A stretch of 64,000 bases of DNA, from contig JACJZD010000001.1 in NCBI GenBank assembly GCA_020635795.1, forward strand, positions 1,063,001-1,127,000, read 5' to 3'. Below are positions 27,088 through 36,899 of this stretch, piece by piece. Below the pieces are notes generated by a model. That model was given only the letters and a program-made list of their open reading frames with translations. It searched no databases and was not told where the DNA came from. The number at the start of each line of letters is the position of its first letter. Within the stretch, counting starts at the first letter, position 1. Source of the stretch: Flavobacteriales bacterium (GTDB taxonomy: Bacteria; Bacteroidota; Bacteroidia; Flavobacteriales_E; Vicingaceae). The translations under genes and the position numbers were made by a program.

Positions 27088-28722
27088 TTACGCTTCAATG
27101 CTTACTGTAGGTCCAGCAGCAACTAAGGCTTTTCCTTCTGCATTGTCAGTATATTTTTCAAAGTTTTTCACAAATAAACCAGCTAATTTGTTAGCTTTTT
27201 CATTCCATTCTTCTTTGTTACTATAAGTGTCTCTTGGGTCTAAAATATTAGAATCAACACCCGGCAACGAAGTAGGTACCTTTAAATTAAAAATAGGAAC
27301 TATTTTAGTTTCGGCTTTTTCTATAGAACCATCTAAAATAGCATTAATAATACCTCTAGTATCTTTAATAGAAATACGTTTTCCACTACCATTCCATCCA
27401 GTATTTACCAAATATGCTTCGGCACCATTAGCTTCCATTCTTTTAACTAATTCCTGACCGTATTTTGTAGGGTGTAATGATAAAAATGCTTTACCAAAAC
27501 AAGCTGAAAATGTTGGGGTAGGTTCAGTAACACCTCTTTCAGTACCAGCTAACTTAGCAGTAAACCCAGATAGAAAATGATATTTAGTTTGCTCTGGAGT
27601 AAGTTTAGATACAGGAGGTAGTACACCAAAAGCATCAGCCGAAAGAAAAATTACTTTTTTAGCTGGACCAGCTTTAGAAACAGGGGTTACAATATTATCG
27701 ATATGATAGATTGGGTAAGAAACTCTTGTGTTTTCAGTTACAGAGTTATCTTTAAAGTCGATTTTTCCATTAGCATCAACAGTTACATTTTCGAGTAAAG
27801 CATCTCTTTTTATGGCTGCATATATCTCTGGTTCAGAGTTTTTATCTAAATTGATGGTTTTTGCATAACAGCCACCTTCAAAATTAAAAATACCATCGTC
27901 GTCCCAACCATGTTCATCGTCACCAATCAATTGTCGACTTGAATCTGTAGATAAGGTAGTTTTACCAGTTCCTGATAAACCAAAGAAAACAGCAGTATCA
28001 CCTGCTGCACCAACATTAGCTGAACAATGCATGGATGCTATTCCTTTTAAAGGTAAGTAATAGTTCATCATAGAGAACATTCCTTTTTTCATTTCTCCAC
28101 CATACCAAGAACCGCCAATTAATTGCATTTTTTCTGTTAAATTGAACACGATAAAATTTTCAGAATTTAAGCCATGTTCTTTCCATTTTTTGTTGGTTGT
28201 TTTTGAACCATTTAAAATAACGAAGTCTGGTTCACCAAATGTTTTTAATTCTTCAGCTGTTGGACGAATAAACATGTTTTTTACAAAGTGAGCTTGCCAT
28301 GCTACTTCAACAACAAATCTAACTTTTAAACGAGTATTTTCATTAGCGCCACAATAAGCATCAACAACATATAATTTTTTTTCAGAAAGTTGGTCTGTAA
28401 CAGTCTTTTTTAAATCGTTCCAAACTTCTTGTGTAGTTGGTTTGTTGTCGTTCGCTGCATAATCAGAATCCCACCAAACGGTGTCTTTAGTAACTTCGTC
28501 TTTAACTATGTATTTATCTTTTGGAGACCTACCCGTAAATTCACCAGTCATTACATTTACTGCACCTAACTCAGAAAGTTGTCCTGCCTCAAAACCTGTT
28601 AATGATGAGTTCAATTCATCTTCATACAATCTCTCGTATGAAGGGTTGTAAATGATTTCTTTAACTCCTTTTATACCTATATTGTTTAAATACTTGGCAA
28701 TAGACTCTCCACTAAATTCCAT
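27088..28722 (-). CDS. pckA: Phosphoenolpyruvate carboxykinase (ATP)
   Basis: Converts oxaloacetate and ATP to phosphoenolpyruvate, CO2 and ADP, the entry step of gluconeogenesis; cytoplasmic. The 544-residue protein has the kinase-type P-loop FFGLSGTGKTTLSTD near residues 245-259, preceded by the substrate segment SMHCSANVG. It also has the metal-binding DDEHGWDDDG and the adenine-site region NTGWNGSGKRISIKDTRG. Length matches the ATP-dependent class. It is consistent with growth on amino acids, matching the peptidase genes nearby. Single gene with its own terminator. Confidence 0.96.
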   Translation of the reverse strand: MEFSGESIAKYLNNIGIKGVKEIIYNPSYERLYEDELNSSLTGFEAGQLSELGAVNVMTGEFTGRSPKDKYIVKDEVTKDTVWWDSDYAANDNKPTTQEVWNDLKKTVTDQLSEKKLYVVDAYCGANENTRLKVRFVVEVAWQAHFVKNMFIRPTAEELKTFGEPDFVILNGSKTTNKKWKEHGLNSENFIVFNLTEKMQLIGGSWYGGEMKKGMFSMMNYYLPLKGIASMHCSANVGAAGDTAVFFGLSGTGKTTLSTDSSRQLIGDDEHGWDDDGIFNFEGGCYAKTINLDKNSEPEIYAAIKRDALLENVTVDANGKIDFKDNSVTENTRVSYPIYHIDNIVTPVSKAGPAKKVIFLSADAFGVLPPVSKLTPEQTKYHFLSGFTAKLAGTERGVTEPTPTFSACFGKAFLSLHPTKYGQELVKRMEANGAEAYLVNTGWNGSGKRISIKDTRGIINAILDGSIEKAETKIVPIFNLKVPTSLPGVDSNILDPRDTYSNKEEWNEKANKLAGLFVKNFEKYTDNAEGKALVAAGPTVSIEA

Positions 28723-28825
28723 GATAATTTATTAAAATATTAATTTAAAATTCATTACTTATCTTAGCCTTATTGGTTAGGATGAGCAAAGTTCTTATAT
28801 CTTTTTGAATTTTTATTAAAATCAA

Positions 28826-29227
28826 CTATCTTTTTTGAACACCCTTCTCGTTGTATTTAATAAACGCCATGTCCGTTTCGCCTATGGTTTCTTTAACCAT
28901 AGTAATAAAAGCCTTTTTCTGACTTGTTGATAAGTTTTTTAAGTTATAATTCAAATCTGTTTCACCTTCACGCCCCCAATGACGCACTTCTGCTTCAATA
29001 TTGGTGTGGTTTGTTTTGTTGAAATTTGCAACAGCCTCTTCAAATTTTGTTTTTAAACCATTTGCAATTCCTTCTCCTTTACTAATAAATTGTACAATTA
29101 CATCAAAAACTTGGTCTTGAGGATTTGTAGTTTCAGTTGCAGTTGTTTTATCCATAGCGGTTGATTTTTGTCCGTTTTTACAAGCTATTAATCCAATAGC
29201 CGAAAAAATAATAATTAGCTTTTTCAT
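28826..29227 (-). CDS. Small lipoprotein of unknown function
   Basis: A 133-residue exported lipoprotein: MKKLIIIFSAIGLIAC gives a lipidated Cys at 16, followed by a Thr-rich spacer. The mature domain (about 38-130) is a compact helical, charged region with EVRHWGREGETDLNYNLKNLS in its middle. I do not recognise a family. It starts 12 bases after the M32 carboxypeptidase stop on the same strand and may be co-transcribed with it. Confidence 0.6.
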   Translation of the reverse strand: MKKLIIIFSAIGLIACKNGQKSTAMDKTTATETTNPQDQVFDVIVQFISKGEGIANGLKTKFEEAVANFNKTNHTNIEAEVRHWGREGETDLNYNLKNLSTSQKKAFITMVKETIGETDMAFIKYNEKGVQKR

Positions 29228-29239
29228 TCGGTATAATTT

Positions 29240-30730
29240 TTATTTTAATTGATATAGTTTGTTGTACTTGTTTTTTGCATAATCTAAAAAGTGTTTAAAA
29301 TTAAGTTTTTCTCCCGTAATTTTTTCACACAATTCGTTAGCTGCAAATAATCTGCCATGTATGTGTATTTTTTCTCGTAACCAGTTTAGTAAAGGAATTA
29401 AATCACCATTTTCGATTTGATTTTCTATACCCTTTATTTCTTTTTTAGCTTGATTAAAAAATTGTGCGGCATAAAAACTTCCAATAGAATAGGTAGGGAA
29501 ATAACCAAAACTTCCGTGCGACCAATGGATGTCTTGTAAAACACCTTTTGCATCATTTGGAACATCAATGTTTAAATAGTCTTTGTATTTTTTATTCCAT
29601 ATTTTAGGTAAATCATCAACTTCAATGGCTCCTGCAATAAGTTCTTTTTCAATCTCGTAACGAATTAACACATGAAAGTGGTAAGTCAACTCATCAGCGC
29701 TGGTTCTTATTAATGATGGTTTAACAATATTCATGGCTTTATAAAAGTCTTCAGACGTATATTTAGCTAGGTTCTCAGGAAAAACCTCTTGAAGCCTTTT
29801 AAAATTGTGGTTCCAATACGCTGAGCTTCTCCCAACATTGTTTTCCCACAACCTCGATTGAGACTCGTGAATCCCTAGTGATAAATAACTCCCTGCTGGC
29901 AATCCGTAATTTTCTTCCAATAAACCTTGTTCGTATAAAGCATGACCACCTTCGTGTATGCTGCTCCACATAATTTCGTTTAAATTGTTTTCGTCCACTC
30001 GAGTGGTAACCCTCACATCTAATGGTCCAAAATTGGTTGTAAAAGGGTGTGAAGAAATGTCTTGACGACCAGCTTTAAAATCATAACCCATTTGGGCTAA
30101 CAATTCTTCAGTATAGGCAAGTTGTTTGTCTTTGTTGAAGTAGTTAAACATTAAACCCTCGTCGTTTTGTTTTGCATTGGCAATTTTTTGAACAAAAGGA
30201 ACCAATTCTTTTTTTACATCATTAAACAATATGTCTAAGTCCTCAACTGTTGCTCCTGGTTCATACAAATCTAATTGAGCATTGTAAGGATGATTTTTGT
30301 AGCCAAGTAATTCACATTCCTCGCGCTTAAGTTTTACTAATGCTTTTAATTTAGGTGCAAAAATGGAAAAATCACTTTTTTGTTTGGCTTCCTGCCAAGC
30401 AATAAAAGCTTCAGAAATAGTTTTGCTCATTTGTTGAACAAAGGCTGTGGTGTACTTGTTATTTCGTTCGTAATTTTTTAACGACTCTTTTATGTTTAAC
30501 TGTTCTAATTCCGGTAGTTTTTCTTTAGATAGTTTTAGTACTAACTTGCCAAAAGTTTCATTTGTTGAAAGATCATGTGCAATTCCTGATAAAGTAGAAA
30601 TTTGTTGAGCTCTATGTTTTGACCCTTTTTCAGGCATAAATACTTCTTGGTCCCAGTTTAATACTGAGATAGCGTATTCAACATCAGCAATTTTGCTTAA
30701 ATGATTTTTATAATCTTGGTAGGTATTCAT
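29240..30730 (-). CDS. M32 family metallocarboxypeptidase
   Basis: A 496-residue Taq-type zinc carboxypeptidase that removes C-terminal residues from peptides; cytoplasmic, no signal peptide. The active-site HEGGH lies at residues 259-263, followed by LGIHESQSRLWEN, the family's second metal-binding region containing the downstream Glu ligand. Other family patterns are HPYNAQLDLYEPG and HWSHGSFGYFPTYSIG. It is divergent from the DPP-like peptidase gene. Two copies of TAGTTTTG on the minus strand lie just upstream (30752-30769) and may be -7 boxes, but without clear -33 partners. Confidence 0.93.
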   Translation of the reverse strand: MNTYQDYKNHLSKIADVEYAISVLNWDQEVFMPEKGSKHRAQQISTLSGIAHDLSTNETFGKLVLKLSKEKLPELEQLNIKESLKNYERNNKYTTAFVQQMSKTISEAFIAWQEAKQKSDFSIFAPKLKALVKLKREECELLGYKNHPYNAQLDLYEPGATVEDLDILFNDVKKELVPFVQKIANAKQNDEGLMFNYFNKDKQLAYTEELLAQMGYDFKAGRQDISSHPFTTNFGPLDVRVTTRVDENNLNEIMWSSIHEGGHALYEQGLLEENYGLPAGSYLSLGIHESQSRLWENNVGRSSAYWNHNFKRLQEVFPENLAKYTSEDFYKAMNIVKPSLIRTSADELTYHFHVLIRYEIEKELIAGAIEVDDLPKIWNKKYKDYLNIDVPNDAKGVLQDIHWSHGSFGYFPTYSIGSFYAAQFFNQAKKEIKGIENQIENGDLIPLLNWLREKIHIHGRLFAANELCEKITGEKLNFKHFLDYAKNKYNKLYQLK

Positions 30731-30835
30731 ATTGTTATTTATAAATTAGAACAAAACTACTCAAAACTATCAGTAGATGATGTGGGGATAATCATTCATT
30801 TTTGGTTAAATTCGTGGTTTCAAAAATCAATATAC

Positions 30836-33007
30836 ATGAGAAAGATTTCATTTTTAATACTATTAATAACAACAATTATTGGTCAAGCCTATTCACAAAA
30901 AAAAGAGGTAACCATTGATGATGTTTGGAAAACATATTCGTTCTACGCCAGATCTGTTGGTGGAATTAGGTCGTTAAACGATGGTGTATTTTACACCTCA
31001 CTAGAACGTACAAAAACAGGAAATGATTTAGTTAAATATTCATATAAAGATAAAAGCTTTAGAACTGAATTGGTAAAAAACGAAGAATTAAAGTTTAATG
31101 ATAAAGTTATTACGTTTGATGATTATAATTTCAATGCCGATGAGTCTAAACTATTAATTGCTTCTGAAGAAGAATCCATTTATCGCCATTCTAGTAAATC
31201 AGATTTTTTTGTTTACGATTTAAGCAGTAAATCTTTATCTAAATTATCGGAAGGAGAAAAACAACTATACGCTACGTTTTCATCGAATAGTACTGCTGTA
31301 GCTTTTGTAAAAGAAAACAACCTTTATTATAAAGATCTAACCAAAAAACAAGAAATACAAATTACCACCGATGGCAAAAAAGGCGAAATAATTAACGGAG
31401 CTTCCGATTGGGTTTATGAGGAAGAATTGGTTTTAGTACGTGCATTTGAATGGTCGCCTGATGGAACTAAAATTGCTTATTACAAATTTGATGAGAGTAA
31501 AGTGAAAGAGTGGCACATGGAATTGTATAACGATTTATATCCTGATCAAATAAATTTCAAATACCCAAAAGCTGGAGAAGAAAATTCGAAAGTTGCCATT
31601 TACGTTTATGATTTAAAAACTAAAGCGAATACCAAATTAAACTTACCAGTTGAATACGAATATATTTCAAGAATTAATTGGAGTAACGACTCTAAAAATG
31701 TTGCAATTCAAATACTTAATCGCTTACAAAATAACTTAGCTGTTCATTTGGTTAATGTAGAAACCAATCAAGCTAAACTTTTGTACGAAGAAAAAGATGA
31801 GCGTTATGTTGAGATACCAACAACCATATTTTTAGAAACAAAAAACCAGTTTTTGATAACAAGTGAAAAAGATGGATTTAATCACATGTATTTGTACGAC
31901 TTATCAGGAAAACTAATTAATCAAATAACTAAAGGGCAATGGGAAGTAACTGAAATATATGGGATTGATGAAAAAAATGGAGTGGTGTATTACCAATCTA
32001 CTGAAGAATCGCCTGTTTCAAGAAATATCTATAGTGTTAAATTATCAAGTAAGGACAAGAGAAAACTAAATGCTAAAAATGGTGTAAGCAATGCTGAATT
32101 TAGTAGCACATTTAATTATTTCATCAATACTTGGTCGGATGCAAATACGCCTTACCTAGTTACTATTAATGATAATAAAGGAAAAACAATTCGAGTAATA
32201 GAAGACAACCAACCTTTAGTAAATAGATTGGATGAATATTCGTTAAGTAAAAAGGAATTTTTAACGGTTAAAGTAAACAATCAAGATTTACATGGTTGGA
32301 TAATGAAACCAGTAGATTTTGATTCAACCAAAAAATACCCATTGTTTATGTTTGTTTACGGTGGAGATGGAAATCAAACCGTTTTAGACCAGTACGATAG
32401 CTTTAACAAATATTGGTTTCAACACTTAGTTAGCAAAGGTTATATTGTTATTTCTGTTGATAACAGAGGGACAGAAGGAAGAGGAGCAGAGTTTAGAAAA
32501 AGTATTTATAAGCAATTAGGCAAATACGAAACTGAAGACCAGATTGAGGTGGCAAAATATTTTTCAACGCTACCTTATATCGATGGTAGTAGGATAGGAA
32601 TATTTGGGTGGAGTTTTGGTGGTTATTTATCTACCTCATGTTTATTGAAAGGTGCCGATGTGTTTAAAACTGCGGTTGCAGTTGCTCCCGTTACCAACTG
32701 GAGGTATTATGATAATATTTATACCGAGCGTTATATGCAAACTCCTCAAGAAAATTCAACTGGTTATGATGATAATTCGCCAATAAATCATGTTGAGAAG
32801 TTAAAAGGAAACTATTTGTTGATACATGGTACTGCTGATGATAACGTGCATTACCAAAACACAGCAGAAATGATTAATGCGTTGGTAAAAGCAAATAAAC
32901 AATTTAATCAGTTTTCATATCCAAATCGAAACCATGGTATATCTGGTGGAACAACCCGTTTACACCTGTATAACATGATGACAAATTTTATTTTAGAAAA
33001 ATTATAA
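30836..33007 (+). CDS. Dipeptidyl peptidase IV-like serine peptidase (S9)
   Basis: A 723-residue exported prolyl oligopeptidase-family enzyme that releases N-terminal dipeptides. Signal peptide MRKISFLILLITTIIGQAYSQ; N-terminal propeller (about 40-470) including the double-Glu motif DWVYEEELVLVRAFEWSPDG that binds the substrate N-terminus in DPP-IV; C-terminal hydrolase with nucleophile S593 in GWSFGGY, Asp near 667 (HGTADDNVH) and His near 700 (NRNHG). I start at the ATG at 30836 because the signal peptide begins there; the frame is open further upstream without a plausible start. The POT transporter gene lies 48 bases downstream, suggesting dipeptide production and uptake. Confidence 0.92.
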   Translation: MRKISFLILLITTIIGQAYSQKKEVTIDDVWKTYSFYARSVGGIRSLNDGVFYTSLERTKTGNDLVKYSYKDKSFRTELVKNEELKFNDKVITFDDYNFNADESKLLIASEEESIYRHSSKSDFFVYDLSSKSLSKLSEGEKQLYATFSSNSTAVAFVKENNLYYKDLTKKQEIQITTDGKKGEIINGASDWVYEEELVLVRAFEWSPDGTKIAYYKFDESKVKEWHMELYNDLYPDQINFKYPKAGEENSKVAIYVYDLKTKANTKLNLPVEYEYISRINWSNDSKNVAIQILNRLQNNLAVHLVNVETNQAKLLYEEKDERYVEIPTTIFLETKNQFLITSEKDGFNHMYLYDLSGKLINQITKGQWEVTEIYGIDEKNGVVYYQSTEESPVSRNIYSVKLSSKDKRKLNAKNGVSNAEFSSTFNYFINTWSDANTPYLVTINDNKGKTIRVIEDNQPLVNRLDEYSLSKKEFLTVKVNNQDLHGWIMKPVDFDSTKKYPLFMFVYGGDGNQTVLDQYDSFNKYWFQHLVSKGYIVISVDNRGTEGRGAEFRKSIYKQLGKYETEDQIEVAKYFSTLPYIDGSRIGIFGWSFGGYLSTSCLLKGADVFKTAVAVAPVTNWRYYDNIYTERYMQTPQENSTGYDDNSPINHVEKLKGNYLLIHGTADDNVHYQNTAEMINALVKANKQFNQFSYPNRNHGISGGTTRLHLYNMMTNFILEKL

Positions 33008-33055
33008 TTTAAAATCACTATTTTAGCACTCTTTTTAACTAAAATTTCATAAATA

Positions 33056-34630
33056 ATGGAGAACAATAATGCAACAATATTAGGTCACCCAGCGGGGTTA
33101 TTTACACTGTTTTTTACAGAAATGTGGGAGAGATTCTCTTACTATGGAATGAGAGCTTTACTTGTTCTTTTCTTGGTAAGTGATATTGCAAAAGGAGGCT
33201 GGGAGTGGTCAAATGCAGAAGCAGCACAGTTGTACGCTCTATATACAGGTTTGGTTTATGTTACCCCAATTTTTGGAGGTTTATTGGCTGATAAACTACT
33301 TGGTTACAGAAAAGCAGTAGTATTAGGTGCAATATTAATGACTGCTGGTCATGCTTCTATGGCTGCAGAAACACCGTTTTTCTTTTATTTAGGATTAACC
33401 TTATTGATTTTGGGTAATGGTGCTTTTAAACCTAATGTTTCTTCTATTGTTGGAGGGTTATATCCTTTGGGAAGTGATAAAAAAGATGGTGCTTACACTA
33501 TTTTTTATATGGGTATTAATGCTGGAGCGTTTTTAGGAATATTATTATGTGGTTACATAGGTGAAAAAGTAGGTTGGAGTTATGGTTTTGGATTAGCTGG
33601 TATTTTTATGTTTGTTGGTATGATACAGTTTTGGTTTGGTCAAGGAATTTTTGGTGATGTTGGGTTAAGTCCGAAACAAAAATTAGCTAGCGATGCAAGA
33701 GCAGTTCATGAAGGTGTTCAAGTAGCAGCAAAAGAAGTAAAAGAAGGAGAAAATGAAGAAGGAAATTCTCCAGTTGTTGTTAGAGATAGATTAGTGGTGA
33801 TTGGTATTTTAGCTTTCTTTACTATTTTCTTTTGGTGGGCTTTCGAGCAAGCAGGTAGTAGTATGACAATCTTTGCAAAAGATTATACACAACGTACTTT
33901 AACGGGTAGTGGAGCTGTTATTTTTAATTGGATAAACACTTTATTAACTGTTGTTCCTTTGGCCATTATTACTTGGGTATTAATTATGTTGTTCAGAAAA
34001 ACTGTAAAAAGTTACCCTGTTTCGGTAATTGCTCTTGGGGCAAGTTTTGCCGCAATTTGGGCTATCGCTTTGTGGATGTTGTCAAAAGAATTTAGTTCTG
34101 AAAATTCTGAAGTACCTGCTTCGTGGTTTGGTATTTTAAACTCGTTGTTTATTATTCTTTTTGCACCTATTTTTTCTAAAATATGGGAGAGTAAATACAA
34201 TCCATCAGCATCAATTAAATTTGCTTTAGGTTTAATTTTATTAGGCATTGGATTTGGAGTTTTAGCTTTTGGTGCTACTGCAATTCCTCAAGGTGCAGAA
34301 GCAGGTGTAGTAAGAGTTAGTATGGTTTGGTTAATTTTAGCTTATTTGCTTCATACTTTGGGCGAATTAGTATTGTCGCCAGTTGGTTTATCATACGTAA
34401 GTAAATTAGCTCCTGCTAAATTGGTAGGTATGATGTTTGGTTTATGGTTTACTGCAACAGCTATAGCAAACTTCTTTGGTGGTATTACAGCAAGTTACAT
34501 TGATAAAATCAGCGAAGAATATTCATTGTCAATTTTCTTTCTAATTTTCTTTTTCATCCCTATATTAGCTGGGGTAGTACTTATTGTTTTAACACCGATG
34601 ATTAAAAAGAAAATGCACGGAATACATTAG
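33056..34630 (+). CDS. POT family proton-dependent peptide transporter
   Basis: A 524-residue inner-membrane symporter for di- and tripeptides. The first helix has the family hallmark FFTEMWERFSYYGMRALLVLFL with the ExxER motif for proton coupling. A second hallmark, GNGAFKPNVSSIVGGLYP, sits near residues 120-137. Many hydrophobic helices follow, with a long soluble insert (about 205-245, rich in Glu and Lys) after the first six and FWWAFEQAGSSM in helix 7. It directly follows the DPP-like gene. Confidence 0.93.
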   Translation: MENNNATILGHPAGLFTLFFTEMWERFSYYGMRALLVLFLVSDIAKGGWEWSNAEAAQLYALYTGLVYVTPIFGGLLADKLLGYRKAVVLGAILMTAGHASMAAETPFFFYLGLTLLILGNGAFKPNVSSIVGGLYPLGSDKKDGAYTIFYMGINAGAFLGILLCGYIGEKVGWSYGFGLAGIFMFVGMIQFWFGQGIFGDVGLSPKQKLASDARAVHEGVQVAAKEVKEGENEEGNSPVVVRDRLVVIGILAFFTIFFWWAFEQAGSSMTIFAKDYTQRTLTGSGAVIFNWINTLLTVVPLAIITWVLIMLFRKTVKSYPVSVIALGASFAAIWAIALWMLSKEFSSENSEVPASWFGILNSLFIILFAPIFSKIWESKYNPSASIKFALGLILLGIGFGVLAFGATAIPQGAEAGVVRVSMVWLILAYLLHTLGELVLSPVGLSYVSKLAPAKLVGMMFGLWFTATAIANFFGGITASYIDKISEEYSLSIFFLIFFFIPILAGVVLIVLTPMIKKKMHGIH

Positions 34631-34677
34631 TGGTATAGTTATTGTTTATTTGAGTCGTGATTTTAAAAAAATTAAAG

Positions 34678-35184
34678 ATGAAAAAAATAGTTTTAGTATT
34701 TGTGGTATTGATTAGTACAACTGTATTATTTGCTCAAGATGGAGTTTTAAAAGACAATTACAAGGCGCATGCCGATGGTTGGCTGGTTGACTTGAATGAG
34801 GCTTATAAAATTTCGAAGAAAACAGGAAAACCCATTTTAGCAAACTTTACAGGTACTGATTGGTGTGGTTGGTGTATAAAATTAAAAGCAGAAGTTTTTG
34901 ATAAGCCAGAGTTTAAAAAGTGGGCTGAAAAAAATGTGGTGTTAATTGAAATTGATTTTCCTAGAAAAAAACAATTGCCCGAAGAAATTAAACAACAAAA
35001 TGCAGGATTGCAACAAGCATTTCAAGTTACAGGTTATCCAACAATTTGGGTATTTAATTTAGATAAGGATGCCCAAACCAATCAATATAAGATTGAAGCT
35101 TTAGGCAAAACAGGGTATGTTGCTGGCGGTCCGGCTAACTTTACAAAAGGAATAGATGATATGATTAAGAAAGGAGCTAATTAA
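34678..35184 (+). CDS. Exported thioredoxin-like protein
   Basis: A 168-residue thioredoxin-fold protein with signal peptide MKKIVLVFVVLISTTVLFAQ. The redox centre is DWCGWCIKL near residue 61, a CxxC pair of the type seen in Bacteroidota periplasmic thioredoxins, with the cis-Pro in TGYPTIWVF. The start at 34678 gives the signal peptide; an in-frame GTG at 34657 is less likely. The stop codon lies inside the terminator stem. Likely role: keeping periplasmic thiols reduced. It may be the last gene of the DPP-POT transcript. Confidence 0.85.
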   Translation: MKKIVLVFVVLISTTVLFAQDGVLKDNYKAHADGWLVDLNEAYKISKKTGKPILANFTGTDWCGWCIKLKAEVFDKPEFKKWAEKNVVLIEIDFPRKKQLPEEIKQQNAGLQQAFQVTGYPTIWVFNLDKDAQTNQYKIEALGKTGYVAGGPANFTKGIDDMIKKGAN

Positions 35185-35192
35185 GCTCCTTT
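35168..35192 (+). terminator. Terminator of the thioredoxin-like gene
   Basis: AAGGAGCT pairs with AGCTCCTT and is followed by eight T. The stop codon of the gene lies within the hairpin. Confidence 0.85.
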
Positions 35193-35195
35193 TTT

Positions 35196-35708
35196 TTAGC
35201 TCAAATAAGCAGAGAAATTTCCTTTCTCAAACTCCATGGAGATGTTGTTTTTAAGTGTGGTAGAAAGAGCTAATCCGGTATAATGTGTGCCTATTGGGTA
35301 TCGTTTGTTGTTTCTATCAACCAAAACAGCTGTTGACATTCGTTTAATAGGATAATCTAAAATATACTTAACACCATAAATAAGTGTTTTGCCAGAATTC
35401 AATACATCATCAATTAAAATGATAACATTGTTGTTTAAAATTTCGGTAGGTTTATTTAGTTCTATTTTGTTTTTAAGTGGGTTCGATTTATCTAAGGTTA
35501 GTTGAACCAAAATAAACTTAACATCGGTAGTAGATATTTTTTTTAGCTTCTCTACAATTTTTTCAGCAAATAAATAACCGTTATTAGCAATACCAACAAT
35601 AACAACTTCTTGTTCTTGATAGTTGTCTTCTAAAATTTGATAAGCTATTCGATCAATTTTTTGGGTAATTTGTTGGTGATTAAGTATAAGGGTTTTTTCA
35701 GTTGACAT
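35196..35708 (-). CDS. Phosphoribosyltransferase family protein
   Basis: A 170-residue type I phosphoribosyltransferase with the PRPP-binding loop VIILIDDVLNSGKTLIYG near residues 93-110. The N-terminal hood has VIVGIANNGYLFAEKI. The overall pattern resembles PyrR (uracil phosphoribosyltransferase and pyrimidine-operon regulator) and hypoxanthine-guanine phosphoribosyltransferases. I cannot choose the base from sequence alone, and no pyr genes are nearby. It is the last gene of a tight minus-strand operon, two bases after the S4 protein gene. Confidence 0.78.
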   Translation of the reverse strand: MSTEKTLILNHQQITQKIDRIAYQILEDNYQEQEVVIVGIANNGYLFAEKIVEKLKKISTTDVKFILVQLTLDKSNPLKNKIELNKPTEILNNNVIILIDDVLNSGKTLIYGVKYILDYPIKRMSTAVLVDRNNKRYPIGTHYTGLALSTTLKNNISMEFEKGNFSAYLS

Positions 35709-35710
35709 AA

Positions 35711-35923
35711 CTATATAATATTTATTTGGTGATTGTTAAACTGAACGACATCTCCTTTAAATAACTTTTTTCGTTTTCTAAACTCTACCTCGTTGTTGTA
35801 TCTTACCAAGCCTTCTTCAATAACTATTTTGGCATGACCACCAGTTTCTACTAATCCTAAAAGTTTAAGTAGCTTCATTAATTCGATAAAATCTTGTGTT
35901 AATGAAAACTCAATTTTTTTCAT
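35711..35923 (-). CDS. Small S4-domain RNA-binding protein
   Basis: A 70-residue protein that is almost entirely an S4 fold: LMKLLKLLGLVETGGHAKIVIEEGLVRYNN followed by EFRKRKKLFKGDVV. It resembles the YbcJ/RqcP-type small S4 proteins that bind structured RNA on the ribosome. The ATG overlaps the upstream hydrolase stop by one base (TAATG), so translation is coupled. The second gene pair spacing is only two bases. Confidence 0.82.
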   Translation of the reverse strand: MKKIEFSLTQDFIELMKLLKLLGLVETGGHAKIVIEEGLVRYNNEVEFRKRKKLFKGDVVQFNNHQINII

Positions 35924-36897
35924 TATTCGTATTCAGGATTTAAAAAGCCTTCAATAGCAAAATTAAAATCTTTTTGTGCTTCAAAAAACGGATGATGCCC
36001 TGCCGATTTTAAAACTTCTAGACGTGCATTTTGTAAATTTTCTTGCAACAATTGAGCTGATGCAAATGGCACATTATCTAAGTCGCCTAAAATGATTAGA
36101 GTAGGGCAGGTAATTAAACTCATGTTTTCAGTAATGTTGTAATTAAAAAAGTTTTTTTCCATTATACTGTTTACCAATAACATGTTATTAGCCGAAGCTG
36201 CTGAAAAAGTCATATCTGCATACAATTCATCAATTTTTGATTGATCGGCCAAATTAACCTTGTCGCCAATTTTTATAGCTTTTAGTACAGCTTCAGGATT
36301 TCTGTCGTCAAAATCTTTTGAACTCATTACCTTTACCATCTCTTTAATATCTTCGTCTTTGCGTTTGTTTTGCATGTTCTTAAACATTTGATCAAAATAT
36401 TCTGAATTTGCTGGAGCAGGAGCTATCAATACCAAATTTTTCAAGTTGTTTGGAAATTGTTTTGCATAGTTTATGGCTAAAATAGCACCCCATGAATGTC
36501 CTGCAAGGTTTAATTTTTCGATTTTTAAATGTTGTCTGATGGCTTCTAAATCGGAAACAAAATTCTCAACAGTAATGGATGTAGTATCAGTAGGAAATGC
36601 AGTTTTACCAGAACCTCTTTGGTCATAAAAAATGATTTGATATTGTTCTGCAAGTTTTTCGAAGCTGCTAACTAAATAATTATGAAATAAGCCTGGACCA
36701 CCGTGAAGTATAACTAAAGGTTCACCTTGCCCCATTTTTTTGATATAATGACTTACCCCATTTATATCAACCGTTTCTTCAGTAATTTCGAGTTTTGGAG
36801 TTACTTGCTCGGTAGTTTCAGTTGTTGCTGTATCGTTTTTACAAGACTGAGCGCCAATTATAACAAGGGTTGCAAAACAAAATTTTAATAAATTCAT
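35923..36897 (-). CDS. Exported alpha/beta hydrolase, proline iminopeptidase-like
   Basis: A 324-residue lipoprotein: lipobox IGAQSC gives Cys near 19, then a Thr/Glu-rich spacer. The hydrolase core has the oxyanion HGGPG motif (ILHGGPGLFHNYL), YDQRGSGKT, the nucleophile GHSWGAILA, and a C-terminal His in KSAGHHPFFEAQ. HGGPG with DQRGSG is typical of proline iminopeptidases (S33), which remove N-terminal Pro, but the substrate is unproven. It lies two bases after rpe and overlaps the S4 gene. Confidence 0.82.
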   Translation of the reverse strand: MNLLKFCFATLVIIGAQSCKNDTATTETTEQVTPKLEITEETVDINGVSHYIKKMGQGEPLVILHGGPGLFHNYLVSSFEKLAEQYQIIFYDQRGSGKTAFPTDTTSITVENFVSDLEAIRQHLKIEKLNLAGHSWGAILAINYAKQFPNNLKNLVLIAPAPANSEYFDQMFKNMQNKRKDEDIKEMVKVMSSKDFDDRNPEAVLKAIKIGDKVNLADQSKIDELYADMTFSAASANNMLLVNSIMEKNFFNYNITENMSLITCPTLIILGDLDNVPFASAQLLQENLQNARLEVLKSAGHHPFFEAQKDFNFAIEGFLNPEYE

Positions 36898-36899
36898 TG

